This document shows positions 60,298 to 64,000 of a stretch of 64,000 bases of DNA, one piece after another; position 1 is the stretch's first letter, and each line of letters opens with the position of its first letter. A program made the position numbers and the translations under genes. The notes beneath the pieces were generated by a model. The model saw only the letters and a program-made list of their open reading frames with translations, was not told the DNA's origin and did not search any database. Origin of the DNA: Heliopora coerulea (lineage: Eukaryota; Cnidaria; Anthozoa; Scleralcyonacea; Helioporidae). The stretch spans positions 62,001-126,000 of the forward strand of contig JASJOG010000437.1 of the NCBI GenBank assembly GCA_030142905.1, read 5' to 3'.

Positions 60298-60661
60298 GAC
60301 GATGTGATCAAGACATTTGAGGCAGGTGGATGACGGCTCTTGTCGCTGCTTATGCAAACCACTTTTACGCAAAAATGATTTCTAACACAAAAATTATTTG
60401 TGGCCCAGCACGCTGTACCTGTCTCGTTGTCATGTCATTCTATTCAGTGCCGTTTGCGTGAGCGAAACAAAATTTTTTGATGTTTGCTTCCAGGGGCGTC
60501 GGAAGCGGGGGTCAGGGGGCCTTGGCCTCCCACTTGGTATGTCGTAGCTATCTCTAGTTATGATACTGCCTGCTTTGTCTTTGCCATTGATTTTTTAATT
60601 TGGTCGAACTGATATTCCAGACCAGAGAACAATGATAAAAGGGAAGCAGTACAGTAACTTG

Positions 60662-61063
60662 TTAAAGCTGTTTAAGGCTACCGTTTCTACCAATGTGTTT
60701 AGCGGAAACATTCTCATCAACCGAAATACCCAAGGTTTTAGTAGCTTCCATTCTGTTGATATTCTCAGAACTAATAGTAAAGTCGTCGGGAGAGATGCTA
60801 TGTACGGTTCGATGAGTATGGGCAAGAACGCTTGAGCGTGAATGAATAGCCCGTTTCTTTCCCGTCAATGGCGAGACTCCTTTGTGCTCCGAGATACGTG
60901 TATGCAAATGGCGGCGTGTTTGCCCCAAATACGATGCACCGCAGCATCGACACGTGTAGCTGTAAACAATGCGCGATCTCATCTTACTATTTTTTCTTGC
61001 CGCTGTAATTCGAATTTTGAACTCCTCAAAACTAGTTGAAATTTCTGGACCTGCGACCTGCAA
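60662..61063 (-). pseudogene. GIY-YIG endonuclease domain fragment (Penelope-like)
   Basis: The minus frame reads KMRSRIVYSYTCRCCGASYL, then GQTRRHLHTRISEHKG and, further on, SPDDFTISSENINRMEATKTL. The Y--TC--C---Y(L/V)G-T-R-L--R--EH pattern is a GIY-YIG nuclease core as attached to Penelope-like RTs. No RT lies next to it. It begins 365 bases after the phospho-lyase stop on the other strand. Confidence 0.65.
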
Positions 61064-62357
61064 CTATTCGAGATTAACTCTTTCTAGAGCCACTGACCAT
61101 GTGCTCCGTTTCGTTGACATTCATCATTATTCATCAAAGTTATAATTACGTATTTTTAAAGGTTCGGAGAGCTTTTAAAATGCGTAAAAGAATACTTTCA
61201 TTGAGAAATAGAGTGTTTTCACCGCACAAGCACTTGTTTTTGTGTACGCTTCGCGGAGTCCCAATCTCTCATCCTTCTCTGATCCTACGCCGTAGATATT
61301 TATAAATTCTTGTGAACAACTGCGTGACGTCAAAACAAATAGTGACGTCAGAAGGGAACAATGCAATGTCTCTCAAGTGATGTAAGTCAGAAGGAAACGT
61401 TATACCGATCCCCATTTTTATGGAAAAAATTAAATAGTTTGATGTCTTGTGACCTCAATTTGGACCTACGGAATTTCGTATTATTTGAGATCAAAGTCGT
61501 TTACTTTGTTACCCCATGCGCCCATGCGCAGCAGGGGTAGTGATCGGTTTGTTATTCAGTCTATGGAACATAGTAGCATTTACAGTACACTCGACTGCTA
61601 ACTTTCCTTCGTCAGAATTATTGGCTTACTGTTCTTCTGTCTGTTTACCATGCAACGCTGTGGTTACGAGATTGCATCACCACACGGAATTTGTATACCC
61701 CGGAGCACTTTTTTAACCCTTGAACGCCCCAATTTTTTTTTTTTTTGTTTACTGTTTTTCTTTTGTCCTAGAGGTGACCTACATATAGGACACTGACCTT
61801 ATTTTGTCACCTGGTTGGCCCTATCCCACCTTGTCATTCACAATTTACTACTTCGTGCAAGATACTGTTTTTGTGTCTTTCACGTAAGGACCAATCGTTA
61901 ATCGTGAATGAAATTCACTAAAACGTCAATTACTTTCAATTTTCAGGTCTGACGTGACCCAGTGAAGTTACAGCAGAGAGAATGAAAGTAAGATTATTTG
62001 GTATCTCTGTATGTATCAATCAGCGTAATTGGAAATTGGACTTATCGTCGAAGTGGATGCTTCAACTCAGATCATGTAGCTTCCAAATGTTTTTATATTT
62101 ACAGTCATGCCATAATTTGGCAGGAATAACTGTGTGGATAAAAGCTAATCGAATTTAATAATATATTGTCGCTGAGAAGTAGAGGGTTGAGAGTAATAAA
62201 GTAATAGTAGGTAATAGTAATTGGCTAGTAATAAAGGACAATTATATTATGAGTTTCCTAAGTTTATTATATTATACCTGAGTCTCTTCACAGGGATTAA
62301 GCAGACCTCCCCCATAAAGCACGTAAAATCTGGCAGGCTTACATTAGCCCAACTATG
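61064..62357. other. Intergenic, no gene recognised
   Basis: Short frames only. A run of 14 T near 61733. Confidence 0.5.
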
Positions 62358-62431
62358 AGGATCTTGTTCCTCCTGTCCTGCCCCCCCAGAACTTGTTCAG
62401 GTGGGGGGAGGCAGGAGGAACAAGATCCTGA
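62358..62431. repeat. GC-rich inverted repeat, 30-base arms
   Basis: GAGGATCTTGTTCCTCCTG with CCCCCCC on one side and GGGGGG with CAGGAGGAACAAGATCCTG on the other, loop AGAACTTGTTCAG. Confidence 0.88.
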
Positions 62432-62962
62432 TACTTAGGCTGGGTGTGCACATTTAACTAAACCTGAAAAATTTGCACTTTGCATCAGGCATGAAGGTAG
62501 CTCTATTCAAGAAATAGGTCCGCAAAGTGTGCATGTGGCCACTGATTAATGATTAAAATGGTAACGGTTACTTTGTCAATCCATTGTTTGGTATTATAAA
62601 ATAATGTGACTTGTTTACAAGCCCTGATTGGTTGATTGGAGAAATAATTTTGTGCCATAAGTGTACTGAAGTTTGTTTTGCACATTCAGTCTGTTATTTT
62701 ATGAATCATGCAACAGGGGTTTTGTGTTTGAATACTGAGATTCAAACAGCTTAAAATAGAAACACACTTGTTTTTCCTCCTTGTCAAAAGTTAAAAACAC
62801 TTTTGTCAAGTCTTGCAACATCCTGCATGTTTGGATCACAGTATCCAAACATGGAAATCCATTTGGTACTTCTTAAAATCATCTCGTAATTTTGACCACA
62901 AAACTTGTTGTAGTAGTCCCAAGGTGTGGTCGTACTTTATTTTATCATGGAAAAGTGATATG

Positions 62963-63027
62963 TGTGCACAGTAATTCATAATTTGCTATTTGTGCACAGT
63001 AATTCATAATTTGCTATTTGTGCACAG
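62963..63027. repeat. 28-bp tandem repeat, 2.3 units
   Basis: TGTGCACAGTAATTCATAAT at 62963, 62991, and partly 63019. Confidence 0.9.
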
Positions 63028-64000
63028 TTTTGTTGAGTAACTTTCAATTCATAATTAGTGTGTTATAATTTTATTTTCAGATAAAGTAAATTTATCCAAC
63101 ATTGTCCATTTCAAGCAATTTGCAACAACCTTCTGCAGGTCATTTGAACCATTTAGTTCAACAATTGTCCAGAAAATGAAGTTTCAAAGACATTTGGCCA
63201 CAGGTCGGTAGTTGCTATCATTAAAAAAAGTATCTACAAATTTCAGAGCAGCCACCACCATTTCTGGGATACCTGTTGGTTGGTATAGCACAAGTGATTG
63301 CAATATTTCATAATATTCTAAATGGACTTCACCAAATTAATATTTGTTTTCTGAAGGAATTTTCCTCAAGACGGATCTTGCACAAAAATGCTGACATTTG
63401 TTTGGCATGAATAACAAAATAATGTGGCCCAGCATCTCTCACAAAGTGCTAAGTCCTGACTCTGGACTTCTTCAATTTTAAAGTGTTTTCTCTTAACACA
63501 GCATTAAGTTGATTGTGTGTCCATCCACTTTGAACAGACTTCTTGTCCATCCTGTTCTGAATCTAAAACAGAAAGAAAGAAGATCATTGGTCTTGGTCAA
63601 TGACCTCACACATGCACCATACAACTTTAGTCCATTTAGTGGCAGATTACAGAGACTGAATTCACTGTGTCCTCTCCCAGTGACCTTTTTTGGTTCAACC
63701 AGTGCCACTGCCTGCAGACCTGACAGATCAAAATATCAGTACATTTCATTCAAGATTCCTTAATTTCTCAGAATGTTGGTCAACATGAAGTTCACGCAAG
63801 CTGTGATAACAATGGTGACAAATGATTAATACCTGAAAATCTACAGAATTTGGAATTTTAAATATTCAGTCCTGGTCAATAGTGTTGGAACACTGAGAAA
63901 AATCCCTCAATTTCATGAGCTTCATAATAAGTTGGGTTTGCTTAAAAATAAACTTTCTTTAAAAAAGGAATGGAGATATGATTTGCATAAAAAAGTGTTG
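63028..64000. other. No gene recognised to window end
   Basis: The minus strand between about 63560 and 63100 reads coding-like in places (MDKKSVQSGWTHNQLN) but meets stops and matches nothing I know. Confidence 0.4.

Overview
The window is animal nuclear DNA: large, intron-rich genes with GT-AG introns, dense interspersed repeats, and short interstitial TTAGGG tracts. The repeat mix (Penelope-like RT and GIY-YIG pieces, tRNA-headed SINEs, many foldback MITEs, Tc1/mariner and Tigger transposons) and the protein sequences fit a cnidarian, most likely an anthozoan such as a coral. The species cannot be named from sequence alone.

Three conserved genes can be followed exon by exon. (1) The 3' part of a SPAG1-like gene, plus strand, 10 exons from 4345 to 14332. 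It holds the last TPR units, a charged linker built from three look-alike exons, and a C-terminal RPAP3_C domain; the 5' half lies before the window or was not found. (2) A complete METTL14 gene, minus strand, 12 exons from 38848 down to 21014, 490 codons, all phases closing. It is the RNA-binding partner of the m6A methyltransferase METTL3. (3) A PLP-dependent phospho-lyase gene of the ETNPPL/PHYKPL family, plus strand, 11 exons from 43726 to 60297, missing only the initiating exon. SPAG1 and METTL14 converge; METTL14 and the phospho-lyase diverge. They belong to unrelated pathways (ciliary dynein assembly, RNA methylation, phospho-amine breakdown), so there is no operon-like logic.

The rest is mobile and repetitive DNA. 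0-4.3 kb: simple repeats, a LINE tail nested in a MITE, a tRNA-SINE. 5-14 kb: MITEs and foldbacks in SPAG1 introns. 15.1-16.8 kb: a 1603-bp Tc1/mariner element of DD37E type with IR/DR ends and an open transposase frame but no ATG start. 18.4-19.8 kb: a Penelope-like RT fragment ended by a 562-bp mariner-type insertion, then a 119-bp palindrome and a Penelope 3' end. 28.5-30.6 kb: a 2157-bp intact Tigger (pogo) element inside a METTL14 intron, with perfect 21-bp TIRs and a transposase ending in a PCNA-type PIP box. 33-37 kb and 42-60 kb: foldbacks, hAT- and piggyBac-type MITEs with readable target-site duplications, and a 258-bp tRNA-headed tandem array at 51.9-52.5 kb.

A scattered signal not explained by ordinary gene features is a set of nine short motifs with a hammerhead-like layout: CTGANGA or a one- to two-base variant, a hairpin, then GAAAC. 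They occur at repeat ends, one just after a Penelope-like coding end. They are read here as decayed Penelope-type or retrozyme-type ribozyme motifs (inference). No CRISPR array, rRNA gene, trustworthy functional tRNA gene or prokaryotic feature was seen.
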